Positions 39,837-53,038 of a DNA stretch of 64,000 nt are shown piece by piece. Within the stretch, counting starts at the first letter, position 1; each line of letters starts with the position of its first letter. This stretch comes from Macrolepiota albuminosa. Taxonomy: Eukaryota; Basidiomycota; Agaricomycetes; Agaricales; Agaricaceae. Made by a program: the position numbers and the translations under genes. Below the pieces are notes generated by a model. The model searched no databases, was not told the DNA's origin, and saw only the letters and a program-made list of their open reading frames with translations. The stretch lies in contig JAMWFC010000114.1 in assembly GCA_027475525.1 (NCBI GenBank), positions 248,001 through 312,000 of the forward strand. The letters are read 5' to 3'.

Positions 39837-41479
39837 TCACTCCCCGGGCTCGCTCCCCGATTCATACTCCTCGCCCTCTCCCTCGCCTTCACCTTCACCC
39901 TCACTATCCTCCGTCTCGTCCTCCCGCCCGCCCACGCCCACGCCCGCGCCCAGATCCCGCCGCTTCCCAGCACGATACCCGCCCCGCCTCGACCCCGCAC
40001 CCGCACCACTGCTCCCGTTCATCAGCGCGGGCTCGCCGACCTCGTCGCGTACGCGGCGCTTAATCTGCTCCCGCCCAAACGACCAAACGAATAACCAAAC
40101 GACCAAACGACCAAACGAATAACCGAACGACCAAACGGACAACCAACGAAACGGATAACCGAACGACCGAACAACCGAACAACCGAACACCGAACAACGT
40201 ACGACCGCACGAGCACGAAAGAAGGGAGGGAGGGGGAACGGAGGGAGTTGGTCAGGAACGTGTGCGTGAAGACGGAGCGGACGCGCGACGTACGATTTTT
40301 GCGTAGACGAGTCCGCAGGCGTTACATAGCGTGCGCGGGCCTAGACGACAGACAATGCGTGTGAGAGGCGGGTTTTGGGATCGCCACGAAGGGGAAAGGG
40401 AAAGGGAAAAACTCACCCATTGGACCGCGGCGCCACTCGGGCGTCTGGGTCGCTTTGCACCCAAGACACGTCTGTGCGGTCTCTCCGCCGTTTGTCCCGC
40501 CGAGGGCCATAGCAGGACCCGTGCCTCCACTTGCGCCTGCTGCTCCACTTGTACTCGCACTTGTACTCGCACTTGTACTCATACTCGCACTCATACTCGC
40601 AGACGCAGATGCAGACGCAGGCACACCGGTCCCCGGTCCCAGATCGACGCTCGAGTTTGGAGACGTAGGCTCGTCTTCCGTCTTCTACTCCAAGTCAGCG
40701 CACGCACAACAAGGGACCTGACCTAACCGCCAAACACTGACCTGCAATGGCTGGCCCTGCCCTTGTCCTGTTCCCTGTACCACCTGCTGCTGCTGTTGCT
40801 GCGATTGATGTTGCTGCGGTTGCTGCGCATGCGGATGCGCATGGCCATTCACCAACGCCTTTTCCCTCTCCAGCGCATCGACACCCAGCCTCACAGCCTC
40901 GACGGCCTGCACGCCCTGCGCAGCACTAGCACGCATGCGGTCCAGAAGCTGCTGCGACGCCCCCGCCCCCGCCGTCGTCGTCGTAGTCAAACCATCGTCA
41001 AGTACGAGGCGGTACGCATTGAGTATCTGCAGAGTACGTCAAAAAAACCCGACATCCGCAAAAAAAAAAAAACAAAAAACAAAAACAAAAAAAAGACGCA
41101 CGCTCATGAAGTCAAAACGAGGATGGACAAGGGGACTGGGGGGGTCCCTGTCCCTGTCGCTGTTCCTGCGCCTGGTGGAGCCAGAGGCGGTAGAGGTGGA
41201 GGACGCGCTGCTGGGGGGAGGAGGGGGGACGGGGTAGCCGCGGTCGTCGTAGTGGGCCTGCTGTTGTTGGGGCTGGTACTGCTGGTGGACGGGCTGCTGG
41301 GGCGGGTACTGGGGCGGGGAGTAGTGTGGCCAGGCGTCGGAGGGCCACTGCTGGGGCGGATACGCATACGGGGGGTACGGGCCGGGATAGGGCGGGGTGA
41401 CCGGGGGCGGGGGCCGGCGGGGCGGGGCAGAGTCGTAGTAGGGATACTCGTAGTAGACGTATCTGCCGTCAGACGCCAT
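39837..41479 (-). CDS. GATA-type zinc-finger transcription factor
   Basis: Five exons (41479-41102, 41026-40742, 40684-40417, 40340-40294, 40064-39837) join in phase to 401 residues. The N-terminus is Tyr/Pro-rich (MASDGRYVYYEYPYY), followed by ILNAYRLVLDDGLT, a Gln-rich stretch and a Ser/Ala/Met repeat. The finger reads CLGCKATQTPEWRRGPMG, then PRTLCNACGLVYAK (C-X2-C-X17/18-C-X2-C), split by an intron inside the finger, followed by a basic KRR tail and an acidic Gly-Glu C-terminus. Spacing resembles single-finger fungal GATA regulators of the WC-2/SREP type; no PAS domain is seen. Its ATG is only 97 bp downstream of the stop of the next gene on the same strand. Confidence 0.88.
40070..40205. 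repeat. Degenerate minisatellite inside the last GATA intron
   Basis: Variants of CGACCAAACGAATAAC recur about ten times on the plus strand within the 229-nt last intron (40065-40293), making that intron about four times longer than the local norm. Confidence 0.65.
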
Positions 41480-41576
41480 GGCTGGTCAGACAAACCAACA
41501 ATCACAACATCCGTCAACATCAGCATTGCAATTCTAATAATATTATATTCTATCCCGCCACGTGTTCCCCGCCATC

Positions 41577-43907
41577 TTATCCATATCCGTCCTCTGTTCG
41601 CCCGCCTACACGATGCACGTGATCCACGCACTGCACCTCCTCTTCCTCGCTCTCGTCGTCGTCCTCCTGCGTCTCCGCGGGCGCCTCGTCCCGCTCCTTC
41701 GCCACAACCCCGCCACGGGCCGCTCGGGCCGCCCGCTCCCTCGCGCGCCGCCGCCGCCGCAACACTTTCTTCCTCGCCCGCACGGCCCTGCGGAACGCGC
41801 CCTCGTCTCCAAAAAACAGCTCATACTCGCAAAACGCGCAGATCCACTCCTCGCCCGCGCTCACCGCCGCCGCCGCTGCCGCCCCGCGCCCCCGGATATC
41901 GGCGCCGAGGAACCGCAGCGGGATCGGGCTCAGCACGTCGCCGCTCGTCTGGGTATTATTCCCATGCGGCAGGCGCGACGGCACGTAGTTTCGCAGATGA
42001 TGCGGGTTCGACGCGTTCGCCAGCGCACTCTGTTTCTTCTTCTTCTTCTTCTTCCTGTTGCTCTTTTCGTCCTTGTCGCCCGGCGTGTGCGAGACCACGA
42101 GCCCCGTCGCGGGATCCAGAAACTCGGCCGGCTGTTCCCCGCCGTGTCCCATGCCCCGCGCCGTCTTCTTCTTCCCCTCGCCCCTCCTCGTTGCTCCCTT
42201 TTTCCTCGCGACCCTCGCCTGTCGCGCCAACTCGCCCTCGGCCCGCTTCCTCAGCCTCCCCACCTCCTCTCGCACCCTCCTCATCCGTTCCGACGCTACA
42301 ACAAACCCATCAGCACCAAACTCGGAGAACACAAAACAAAAAAACCCACCCGGACTCTCCCACACAAACTCAAACCTCTCCAACACCGGAAACGGCGCCT
42401 GGTCCGGATGTCTCCCGGTCCTACGCACGCCCCTCTGCAGACACGCGTTCCGCCTTCTCGACAGCCGGACTCTCGTCCCCGCCGCAAGCACCACCGCCGC
42501 CAACGCCATCTCTACCGCCATCTCGCTCTCCATCTCGCCATCGCCCTCGCCATCGCGCTCTCTCCGCCGCCCGCTCGCAAACACGCCCCCAAGCTGCCGC
42601 CTACGCGCCCTCACCACCTCCTTCATCGCCACACCCGCCCGCGCAGCAAGCACCAGCTTCCCAGGCCTCTTCCTCATCCTCCTCCCCACCCGCTTCTTCT
42701 TCCCCCCGTTCTCATACACCTCTTCCCCCTCCTCCTGGGTCCCTCCCGCCACCCCTTCCCGCTCCCCGCTCCCCTCCCGTTCCCGCTCCCGCTCGTCCAC
42801 GCGCGACACGAAATGATGCACGTGCGAATGCCCGTGGTGCGCAGAGGGCACTTTACGTTTCTTCGTGTTGCCCTGCCGCACCGGACGGTCTCCATCTCCA
42901 TCTCCATCTCCATCTTCGTCTGCGTCTGCGTCTGCATCTGCGTCTGTATCAACATCCTGCTCCTGCTCCTGCTCCTGTTGGTCCCGTTCCCGTTCCCGTT
43001 CCTGTTCAAGCTCATGTTCATGTTCATGCTCACACTCATGCTCGAGCCCCTCCACACCCTGCGACGACGCTAACGACAACGGCAACGGCAGCGGCAGCGG
43101 CGGTGCGCCCACACCCGCACCCACGCCTCCACACCTCGCGAGCTGCGCAAGCGACGCAGCGAGGTCCGCAGGTGCAGGGAGAAGCAGCGGGTCCAAGCCC
43201 GCAGCCACAAGCACACTATGCAACTGCGCCTGGATCGTCGGCGTTGGCACTGGCGCTGGCACGTGCGGGGGCTGGTGCTGGTGCTGGTGCTGGTGCTGAG
43301 GCAGTACACTTTGTCCTTGTATTTGCATTTGTCCCTGTAATTGTCCATGCACCTGTCCTTGCACCTGTCCATGTCTTTGCACCTGTCCATGTCCTTGCAC
43401 CTGCTCCAACCCCAACCCCAACCCCGGCACGGGCACGGGCACCGGCGGCACCTGCGTCGGCGTCGGCGTGAGCGCCTGGGCATACGCATACGCATACCCG
43501 CATCCACACGCACACCCGTACGCCGAGGACACGCCGGGGCGGCGTCGCGGGAGCGGCTTGATGCGGCGCGTTAGCGCAGAGGGGTAATCAACGACCGGGG
43601 TCGGCGCGCCGTAGGCTCCGTGCCCATGCCCGTGCGCGTGCGTCTGTGTCTGTGTCTGTGTCTGCATGTGCGTGTGCGTGTGTGTCTGTGTCTGCGTGTG
43701 CGTGTGCGTGTGCGGAGGAGGAATAGGAAGAGGAAGAGGAGGAAGAGGAAGGGGAGGGTGCGTGTGTACGGGTACAGGCGGGGGCGCAGGCGGGGGGTGC
43801 GGCGGTGCGTGGATCGCTGCGAGCTCTCGCTCTCGGGTTTGGATTTGGATTTGTGCTTGTGCTTGGGTTTGGATTTGGATTTGGGTTTGGGTATGTCCTT
43901 GTGGCAT
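41577..43907 (-). CDS. Large low-complexity protein with conserved C-terminal CxxC block
   Basis: The frame is open from beyond 44060 but the first ATG is at 43907. The N-terminal two thirds consist of two-residue periodic repeats (Gln-Thr, His-Thr, Pro-Leu, Gly-Gln, Glu-His, Asp-Ala, Asp-Gly) encoded by hexanucleotide microsatellites. Non-repetitive islands include PVVDYPSALTRRIKPLPRRR near the middle, IQAQLHSVLVAAGLDPLLL, FPVLERFEFVWESPG and a C-terminal EEWICAFCEYELFFGDEG followed by RARKKVLRRRRRARERAARA and an acidic end. The last block, with its CxxC and basic helix, looks conserved and could bind nucleic acid or zinc (inference). A 54-nt GT-AG intron probably follows WESPG. Function unknown. 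Confidence 0.6.
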   Translation of the reverse strand: MPQGHTQTQIQIQTQAQAQIQIQTRERELAAIHAPPHPPPAPPPVPVHTHPPLPLPPLPLPIPPPHTHTHTQTQTHTHTHMQTQTQTQTHAHGHGHGAYGAPTPVVDYPSALTRRIKPLPRRRPGVSSAYGCACGCGYAYAYAQALTPTPTQVPPVPVPVPGLGLGLEQVQGHGQVQRHGQVQGQVHGQLQGQMQIQGQSVLPQHQHQHQHQPPHVPAPVPTPTIQAQLHSVLVAAGLDPLLLPAPADLAASLAQLARCGGVGAGVGAPPLPLPLPLSLASSQGVEGLEHECEHEHEHELEQERERERDQQEQEQEQDVDTDADADADADEDGDGDGDGDRPVRQGNTKKRKVPSAHHGHSHVHHFVSRVDEREREREGSGEREGVAGGTQEEGEEVYENGGKKKRVGRRMRKRPGKLVLAARAGVAMKEVVRARRRQLGGVFASGRRRERDGEGDGEMESEMAVEMALAAVVLAAGTRVRLSRRRNACLQRGVRRTGRHPDQAPFPVLERFEFVWESPGGFFCFVFSEFGADGFVVASERMRRVREEVGRLRKRAEGELARQARVARKKGATRRGEGKKKTARGMGHGGEQPAEFLDPATGLVVSHTPGDKDEKSNRKKKKKKKQSALANASNPHHLRNYVPSRLPHGNNTQTSGDVLSPIPLRFLGADIRGRGAAAAAAVSAGEEWICAFCEYELFFGDEGAFRRAVRARKKVLRRRRRARERAARAARGGVVAKERDEAPAETQEDDDESEEEEVQCVDHVHRVGGRTEDGYG

Positions 43908-46723
43908 TTGTGTAGGTTTGACTGACGTATGTAGAGTAGTACTCGTTGGCTTGTTATTTTGTCGAGGTCGGGTTGTCGGCTGTTGCCTTTTGCCTTTGCC
44001 TTTGCCTTTGGTTTTGGTTTTGGTTTTGGTTTTGGCGTGCTGGCTATTGGCTGCGCTGTCAACTGTCAACTGTCAACTGCTGGCTGTTGGCTATTGACTG
44101 TGAGCGTAATCGAACGAGCGGGCGAGTGGATGTATTCGAGGGTAGGGTGGCGACGGACGATCGGTCGGGATCGATACGGGTACGATTGTGTCGATAATTT
44201 GCCGTTGCCGTTGTTTGTTGTTTTGTTGTTTTCGTTTTTCGTGATTTGGTGATTCGTGTTTTTTTTTTCGAGATTGGGTTTTTGATGTGGAATTTGATTT
44301 TGATGGTAATATGGAGATTATGGAGATGGAATGCGGGGTTTTCGGAGGTTTATTTTGTGAGTTGTGCGTAGGTGTGGATGTGTGTGGGTGTGGATTGAGC
44401 AAAGTAGAGGGATGGAGGGATGAAGGGATGAAGGTCGTAGTGTCGCACACAAACAATCGCGGACCAGGGCAATGTTTTTTTTTTCGAGTTCCGTTTTCCG
44501 TTTTTCGTTGTGTCGTGCAAAGGATCGAGAAATCGAGTAAAAGATTGTTTTTTTTTCGGGATTTCGATTTCGATTTCGATTTCGGATTTTTTTTTTTGAT
44601 TCGAAGTGATGTCAATTTTCCAGAGAGCGGGGCGGACGAAGGACCAGGACACGTAGGAGAACCGGCCAGTGGAATCGCATCGCATCGCATTTCGTATTTC
44701 GTATTTCGTATTTCATGAGTAAGGTGGGGTGGATAAAAAAAACACAAAAGAAACCTCAGAACAACGAACCCAAAAAACGAAAGAGAAGAAAAAAATACAA
44801 ATGAACATGTACTCGCCTGGTCCGCCTAGAAAACCTGCCTTGTCCTTATCCTTATCCTAATCCTAATCCAATCCTTCCCTCCAGGACTCAGAAGAGACAA
44901 CCTCAACCTCAACGCACAGAAAAACAAGAAGAGAGCGTAGACCGTTAATCCAAGAAGCGAGGAACCGAACAAACGAGGGTCCCGTGGGGGGTGTACGGTG
45001 TGTACGGTGTGTAGAGTGTGGTGTGTACGAGTGGGGTAGGAGTAACGTTATGCTGTAAGTGTTGTACGACTTGTTCCTTCTCTTTGGTTCTACCCGGTAG
45101 TTGGCTCGTTCAGGTAAACAGCAGGCAACCCGCGCGCACGCACGTGTATGTGTGGTGTGGTGCGTGGTGCGGTGCGTGGTGTGTGGAAAGAAAGAAAGAG
45201 ATAACCAAAGTTCGCAGAAAGGGTGACAAAAGACAACAGACGAAAAACAAAGCCTTGCGTCGCAGTCACCCGGTCGGTTGGTTAAGAAATCGGCCGCCCT
45301 CGGTAATATTATTAACGGATGGCTACCATACATATATACAAGGGATAGTTAAGGGATGCCTTTGTCCTGTCTCGGTACCTTCCTAGCCGAGTCTCAGAAA
45401 CGGACGGCCAACGCCCTCTTGAGGCCTTGATGGCCCTACAATGGCAGTAGCAGCCGTCTTGATCGCTCGTTTCCCGAGGACATGTGGACATGGAGTTTAT
45501 GCGTCTGCTGCCTATACTATGTATATAAAATAGCTAACTACTATAACGCGCTCAGAAACAGAAAAAAAAATATCATGGATGCTATGTAGACGGGGGGAAA
45601 CTGGGAGAAGAATGTCAAAAAAACGGGACCAAAAATGTCGGAAGCGGAAGAAAGTGCATGTACATAAACGGAACACACACAAGGAACAAGGAACAAGGAA
45701 CAAATGTAAAATAAGAAACAAAGAAAATAACGAGAACAGAAGAAAGAAAGAGAAGAGAAGAAAGGAAAATACTCGACGGAGACCTAAGGTACAATAAGCA
45801 GAAGTACGAGTACGGAAACATAAGCTATGCGATGCTCTCAAACAAAAGTGTCTCGTGTCATGTCATGCAAGTCGTGTAGAAAGACGATGGAAAACAGCGT
45901 GTGCGTGTGCAGATCTATAACGATATGATGATTGGTGCGTGCGTGCGTGCGCGGGGGAGGGGAAGGGATGGGGGTATCAGTCCAGCAAAAAGAGTCCGTG
46001 GCGCGTCATCTGTGTTGATACGATGCTTGATATGAGGCAGTCAATCGCAATACAGTATACTTGGATGCAGTCGGGCGGGGGTGGTTGTGGGTTGGTGAAT
46101 GGGTATATCTTGTGTATCGCGAAAAAGCGTGTGACGAGAAACGGACGACGATAGACAGACTGAATGACGAGGAAGAACAGAAGAAAAAGAAAATAACTTC
46201 GATGGATGGATGGAATGGTGCGGCACGCAAACGAGCCGCTTCTAGAAACTTGGTATAATTATACTTTGGTTGCGCGGTTTTGGGGGTTGACGAGAGACAA
46301 GTGGGAAAAAACGCGGGATCAAAGATCATGCATGATAGAATTAAGGCTAAGCGGCCACGGCACGCCTGGTGTAGATATTGAAGATTAATATCGGAATGGT
46401 CATGACGAGACGAGACGCGGGGATTGGGTCATTAAGAGCAGCGCATGTAAAAGTCGGACAGTAAATCGTTCGTGTTCATCTATAGGTCGAGATCGAGTGC
46501 GGGCACAGGCGTCGCCCACAGCTTTATATATAGATAATCTGTGGGTGCATCCGTACATGAAGAAAGGATTGGAGAGCGGCTGAGGACGGGGCAATTTTTT
46601 TTGTAAAGTTTCGGCTTTCTGTTTCTGTGCGAGTCGGAGAACGAGCGGGAGAACGGGACCAGGGGACAAGCGAGGCGGGCAGTAGCAGCAAATTCTATGT
46701 TATCGAAGCGGAAGCAGTGGATT
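43908..46723. other. Intergenic, low-complexity, no recognised gene
   Basis: The left part (43908-44100) continues the repeat-rich frame without an ATG and then becomes T/G-rich 5' flank. Near 44560-44590 there is a GATTTC run and near 44680-44715 a GCATC/TTTCG run. Frames at 44091-44747 and 45512-45841 are compositionally biased. The right end is the 3' flank of DED1. Confidence 0.4.
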
Positions 46724-48781
<2,058 letters not shown>

Positions 48782-50277
48782 ATTAGTGAAAGAGCTAAAA
48801 TCTGAAGTCGTGTCAAGGGTTGCTTTTATTGAACTTTTCGTGTGGTGAAAAGAAGAAAAAAGAGGTCGATCTATGAGTAGATGATGGGGGTTGTTGATCA
48901 AAGATGTTACTCATACTTAAAAAAACAGCTGCATTTTTCGGCTTACCTCAGCAAACTTCCGCACGATCACGCAGCTGCTGGGAGCGTCCACTCAATCACT
49001 TGGAGTCCACTGTTTCCCAGAAACAGAACTAAGCTGATCCTCAACTCTACGCTGCACGATTGTACAGCAGTGGTTATTGACTGCCATTCTGTCGCTCTGC
49101 GAGTCCCAATGCAGGAGTCAGAGCTAATACATTTTTGTTACCATCATTCAGGAAAAGGGCACTCAGAGAAAATGAGATGTTGTTTTCAACAGCCCAAGGT
49201 GCCTTTGAAGAGCAATTCTATTCCACTGGATTTGGTGCTACCATATACATGTCTTGAACTATCTGTGGCTTGGTGCTAATTAAATATTGAGTGCTGATGT
49301 CTCACAAGAATAGGAGGAATTCATATCAAGTTTAAGTCAAAAATCATCTCTCAATTCTCAGGCTTTTGTAGTGAGCAACTTCAACATATCTTTCTAGATG
49401 ATAATCACATATGACTTACAGAGATGACTACTCACTCAACATTGTTGTCTAATCAAGCCTTTCTGTCCTCATCTCATGGCCACGGCCGACTGTGTGTGGT
49501 TGTAGATGATAAAGGTTGAGTGGGTTTGGGGACAAGTCGAGAGTTCACGTCGGGTTGAGAGGTGACATTACGATCTGATGGGGTTTGATCCAGTTTACTC
49601 CAAGTCTGTGCTCCTTGCCGAGCACTGCCACCATCGGCTGTTGCCACTTCTCAACTCCGATCGTTGTCTCCTCACTATGCGTTTCCCTTTCGTCTGACTG
49701 ATAGCTCGTCACTACAGTTTGGGCTCGGTGTTTTTGGGTGAGTAGTCCCCTGAGTCTACGGTTTTCGACTCACACTTACAGTGTTCAGCGTTCTTTTTCG
49801 GGTATACTGGGGACTTTAGAACTCTTTTTATTGTCTGCCTCGAGTGAGGCAGACGTATCACTGTGTATAAATACAACTGAGGGTACGTCAACTGAACAAG
49901 CGTCTATTTGTACTCGAGGCGCACAAAGCAAGTTGTCTAGCGGTTTACCCACCCAGCCTTCCGAATAGCGGCTGATTCACTTGTTCTTCCATATTATGCA
50001 GGAATCAACGCTTGAAGGGGTTGAGGAACCTAAGTAGGGTTACCCCCAATTTAGTGGGTCAAACCATAACTAAATGTATAACTGCGTTTGCCAAACATTT
50101 GATGTACGTACATATATATAATACACTTGTCAATTTGTCTCGAGAAAGAATGAGGCTAAACTTAAAATTTCAAGATATGCACGGGACGAAGGCAAAGAAG
50201 TAACTTGAGCGCAGACCGGTAAGGCTGCTTCAAAATTTGATTAAAGCATAGTGTTCATGATAGTCTATCAATTATCT
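48782..50277. other. Intergenic between DED1 and the terpene synthase
   Basis: No gene recognised. The part 49590-50010 has LTR-like features: a TATA-like box near 49865, a nearby 9-bp perfect hairpin (49833-49854) and a CA-ending block near 50002. The rest is featureless. Confidence 0.35.
49833..49854. repeat. Perfect 9-bp stem, 4-nt loop hairpin (possible solo-LTR context)
   Basis: GTCTGCCTC, loop GAGT, GAGGCAGAC. It lies just before a TATAAATA sequence, as in a retroelement promoter. It is the strongest short hairpin found outside the Ty3 element. Confidence 0.5.
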
Positions 50278-51539
50278 TCAGCTGATCCGGAGTTCTCGTA
50301 ACATATAACGGTCCTGGTGCAAATGCCATGTTCTAGGGACAGAAAATATGTCATTGACCTGAGTCTCATTACAACAATATTTTTACTTACATGAAGCCAC
50401 GTTCCCAAGTCTGCCAAATTTCAACAGCTTCTTGTCCGGCAGTGGCTGATAGTGTCTTATAAATGTGGCCCCTTGAACGCAATACGTCCTTTCTGATGTC
50501 TGAAGCAACTCTCAATGGCGTTTTGACCTCCACAATCGCTCTATTCGAGATGTAGTTTGTGGTTTCTCCAGATAAGCTTTCCTTGTAGTACCTAGTGTAA
50601 GGGCAATGAGAATGGCCAACCAGGTTTTCACCGGTCTTGGGATGAAAACCTACGAAAGGATGTCATTGACGCCTGAAATCCAAAAATCCATATCTGCCAG
50701 GGCTTGAAAGCAAGCGACATAGCTGACAGGCTGCAGGGAGTCGGGGAACATCATCAGGGCATAAGCCAAACCTGCACCATTTCGTTGACGAAGGAACGAC
50801 GGAAACAATGACGAGATACTTTGTGATTGCACATCGAGTGAAGGTTCAGTACAGGTCCCGACAATGGACTCGAATACGGAGTTGACAATTGTATTTGCGA
50901 AGTAGATGGGGTAGAGATCATATACTGCGTGAAGGCACAATGCCAGACCATCGAGAAGGGGGTCGAGTTGAGGTAAATTTCGAAGGAAACGCTCCTCGAA
51001 TGCGATGAATGGAGTGGTGTTCTTCGGAGATTCATTATCGATATAGAGCAGGTACCTTGGAATAGTCTATCGCATGAGAGTAGACATTGCATGATCCAAC
51101 TCACCAATTCAGGAGTGCTATATTCAGCTTCTCAGCGAGCGAACATTTGTGGTATGCTATCTAACAATGGTGAGTCCTAATACGTGATAGGGTGTAGAAA
51201 GAAATGACGTAGATATACCTCAACCAGACTTGCCGCTAGGTGTAGCGGCAGAATCTTATTTGCCTGTCCAGTAGATAGAGCATGACGTTCTTCTATACTT
51301 TTCTGCATAAGGAATTCAAGCTCCTCGTTGGTGGCGCACAGAGAAGGATAATCCGAGGATAGTACATCGTGATCGTTAAGAAGATTTTTGATGATAGTCG
51401 CAATGTCCTCATCTTCACAGGCAATTGGTAGTTTTGGGCATTGGAAGGGAAGTCATGAGCGCCCACCTTGTTCTGCAGGAGCCCACAAGAGCTTTGTGCC
51501 AGAAATGAAAAGACGTGCGATGAGGCCGACAAAGTACAT
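50278..51539 (-). CDS. TRI5-type (trichodiene synthase-like) terpene synthase
   Basis: Six exons (51539-51467, 51412-51219, 51160-51105, 51055-50654, 50591-50391, 50332-50278) join in consistent phases to 326 residues. The first intron (54 nt) removes an in-frame TGA at 51453-51455. The fold is a class I terpene cyclase that ionises a prenyl diphosphate, likely farnesyl diphosphate. The NSE metal motif is intact: NDILSYYKE, residues 238-246. The Asp-rich motif is unusual, IDNES (residues 113-117) instead of DDxxD/E. LCLHAVYDLYPIYF and the C-terminal TWHLHQDRY also match the trichodiene synthase family. No partner biosynthetic gene is adjacent. The product cannot be predicted. Confidence 0.82.
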
Positions 51540-51849
51540 ATTCTCGGAGGTGGGGTAGCAATTATACCACCGCTTCAGGATATTTGGTTTATATCCTAAC
51601 AGAACGTTTTAATCTAGATAAAGTTTGATATAGATATCTAGATGAGGCCAAGGGTGGCCGGCATTATCTCTGTTTGGACACAAATATCGAAGATAGTTAT
51701 TCACAGCACGGTTCACGGACGACCGTATGACTCAAAATTATGGCTGCGCACCGTAACCGTGAGAAATACTGCCCTTTTTTTACGGATAATCGTACCGTAC
51801 CGTTTGTGTTTTTCCTGCGCAAGTTACGCCCCACAATAGTCTTGCCTGT

Positions 51850-52041
51850 ATGAAAATGGTCGTCGACGGCCATCCGTGCATGTATAATAAGCTTCTTTAC
51901 GCGAAGTGTGACCTACTCAATGTATGTAACCTACAAGATGCATGTATGAAAACGGCCGTCGACGGCCATCCGTACATGTATAATAAGCTTCTTTACGCGA
52001 AGTGTGACCTACTCAATGTATGTAACCTACAAGATGCATGA
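51850..52041. repeat. 96-bp tandem duplication, two copies, open in frame
   Basis: Copies start at 51850 and 51946 and differ at a few sites, so this is a genuine duplication. The period is a multiple of three and one plus-strand frame stays open across both, giving two 32-codon repeats. Both copies have a GTCGACGGCC core; in the second it is a 14-bp perfect palindrome. Coding is unproven. Confidence 0.7.
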
Positions 52042-52239
52042 TGGTGGCTGAAGATGTCATTCACATAGCAGTTCCGTTGCAATCTCCCATTCTGCTGACA
52101 TACGTCAAGAATTAGGCTTTGAGAGATGAGTGAGGAGGGTGCGGTGAGTCTTGGGACCGAAGTGGTTTTTGTCACGAATGAGCCTTGAGTGGAGCAGTAC
52201 TCACTTCGGGGCATGGCGGAGATTTCTGGAGAAACATCC

Positions 52240-52630
52240 GTTAGAAACAAGTCATGTGACTACCAACAAGTGTTTCTCCAGAAAAACTAAAAGTATAAAT
52301 TGAGACATAGTAAAAAAAACACTTATTGTGTTTTTTTTTTGTGTTTCTTGAGCTATTTTTAAAAATTTTCTTTCCCTATTTCTCAAGAAATACATGGGAA
52401 ACACAAATTGTTTTTCTAGACTGTTTCTTGAAAAACATGTCACACGTATCTTTTGGTTTTTCTAAAGTTACCTTTGTAATTTTTTTATCAAATGTTTTTC
52501 AATAAACTTTCTTTGTGTTGTGTTAGAAAAATAAATTGGAAAAACATGATATATTTCTAAAAAAAAGACTGATTACAAATTCTTTAAATCTTTCTCAAGA
52601 AGGATCAATTAGAAACACTGTCACATTGAT
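52240..52630. repeat. AT-rich region with imperfect inverted repeats (possible MITE)
   Basis: TTTCTTGAG near 52345 faces CTCAAGAAA near 52382, and GTTTCTCCAGAAAAAC-like sequence near 52270 has an imperfect complement near 52410-52435. CpG is scarce. No target-site duplication could be confirmed. Confidence 0.3.
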
Positions 52631-52751
52631 GAGTGCGGTGCTGATCTTCTTCCTCATTGGTCTGGTACACTCACATACAGCTAATGCAGCAATAGGCAAC
52701 AATATATTGGTTTATGCAGTACATGAAATGCAATAGTAATAACAAAAGAAG

Positions 52752-53015
52752 TGTAACGGAGTCATTCGTATTACCATCAGCGTCAACGACGCTGTAATCA
52801 ATTAGTAGAGTATTATGTAAGATAACATCTTGTTTTCGCACTAAGTACTAGTCAAATCCGATATTGCGGTCTGATTTAGCACTGTGTGAAATACACAGAT
52901 AGTTCTAACTAGTAACCACAGGTTACATTTTTTTAAATCTTCTGCTATCGGCTTTAGACTCTAGGCTTGTTACCGACTAGGCAACTCTCATCAAAACCTC
53001 TCGATTTTCTGTTGG
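52752..53015 (+). repeat. Candidate 5' LTR of the Ty3 element
   Basis: Starts TGTAACGGAGTC and ends near a GGCA about 25 bp before the gag ATG. Without the 3' partner the boundaries are a guess, and no tRNA-complementary primer site was firmly identified. Confidence 0.35.
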
Positions 53016-53038
53016 CATCACGCTGAAAACGTGCTTCC

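Larger units (their letters stand above)
51540..52751. other. Intergenic with tandem repeat and AT-rich palindromic stretch
   Basis: Contains the 96-bp tandem repeat (51850-52041) and an AT-rich, CpG-poor stretch with inverted repeats (52240-52630). No gene recognised. Confidence 0.4.

Noticed and set aside
40763..43471. 902-codon plus-strand frame
   Set aside because: Low-complexity shadow opposite the GATA and 41577-43907 genes; its start is non-coding-like and the GATA exons with correct splice phases lie on the other strand.
51453..51455. In-frame stop making the terpene synthase a pseudogene
   Set aside because: A 54-nt GT-AG intron (51413-51466) removes the stop and restores frame; all six exons then sum to 327 codons.
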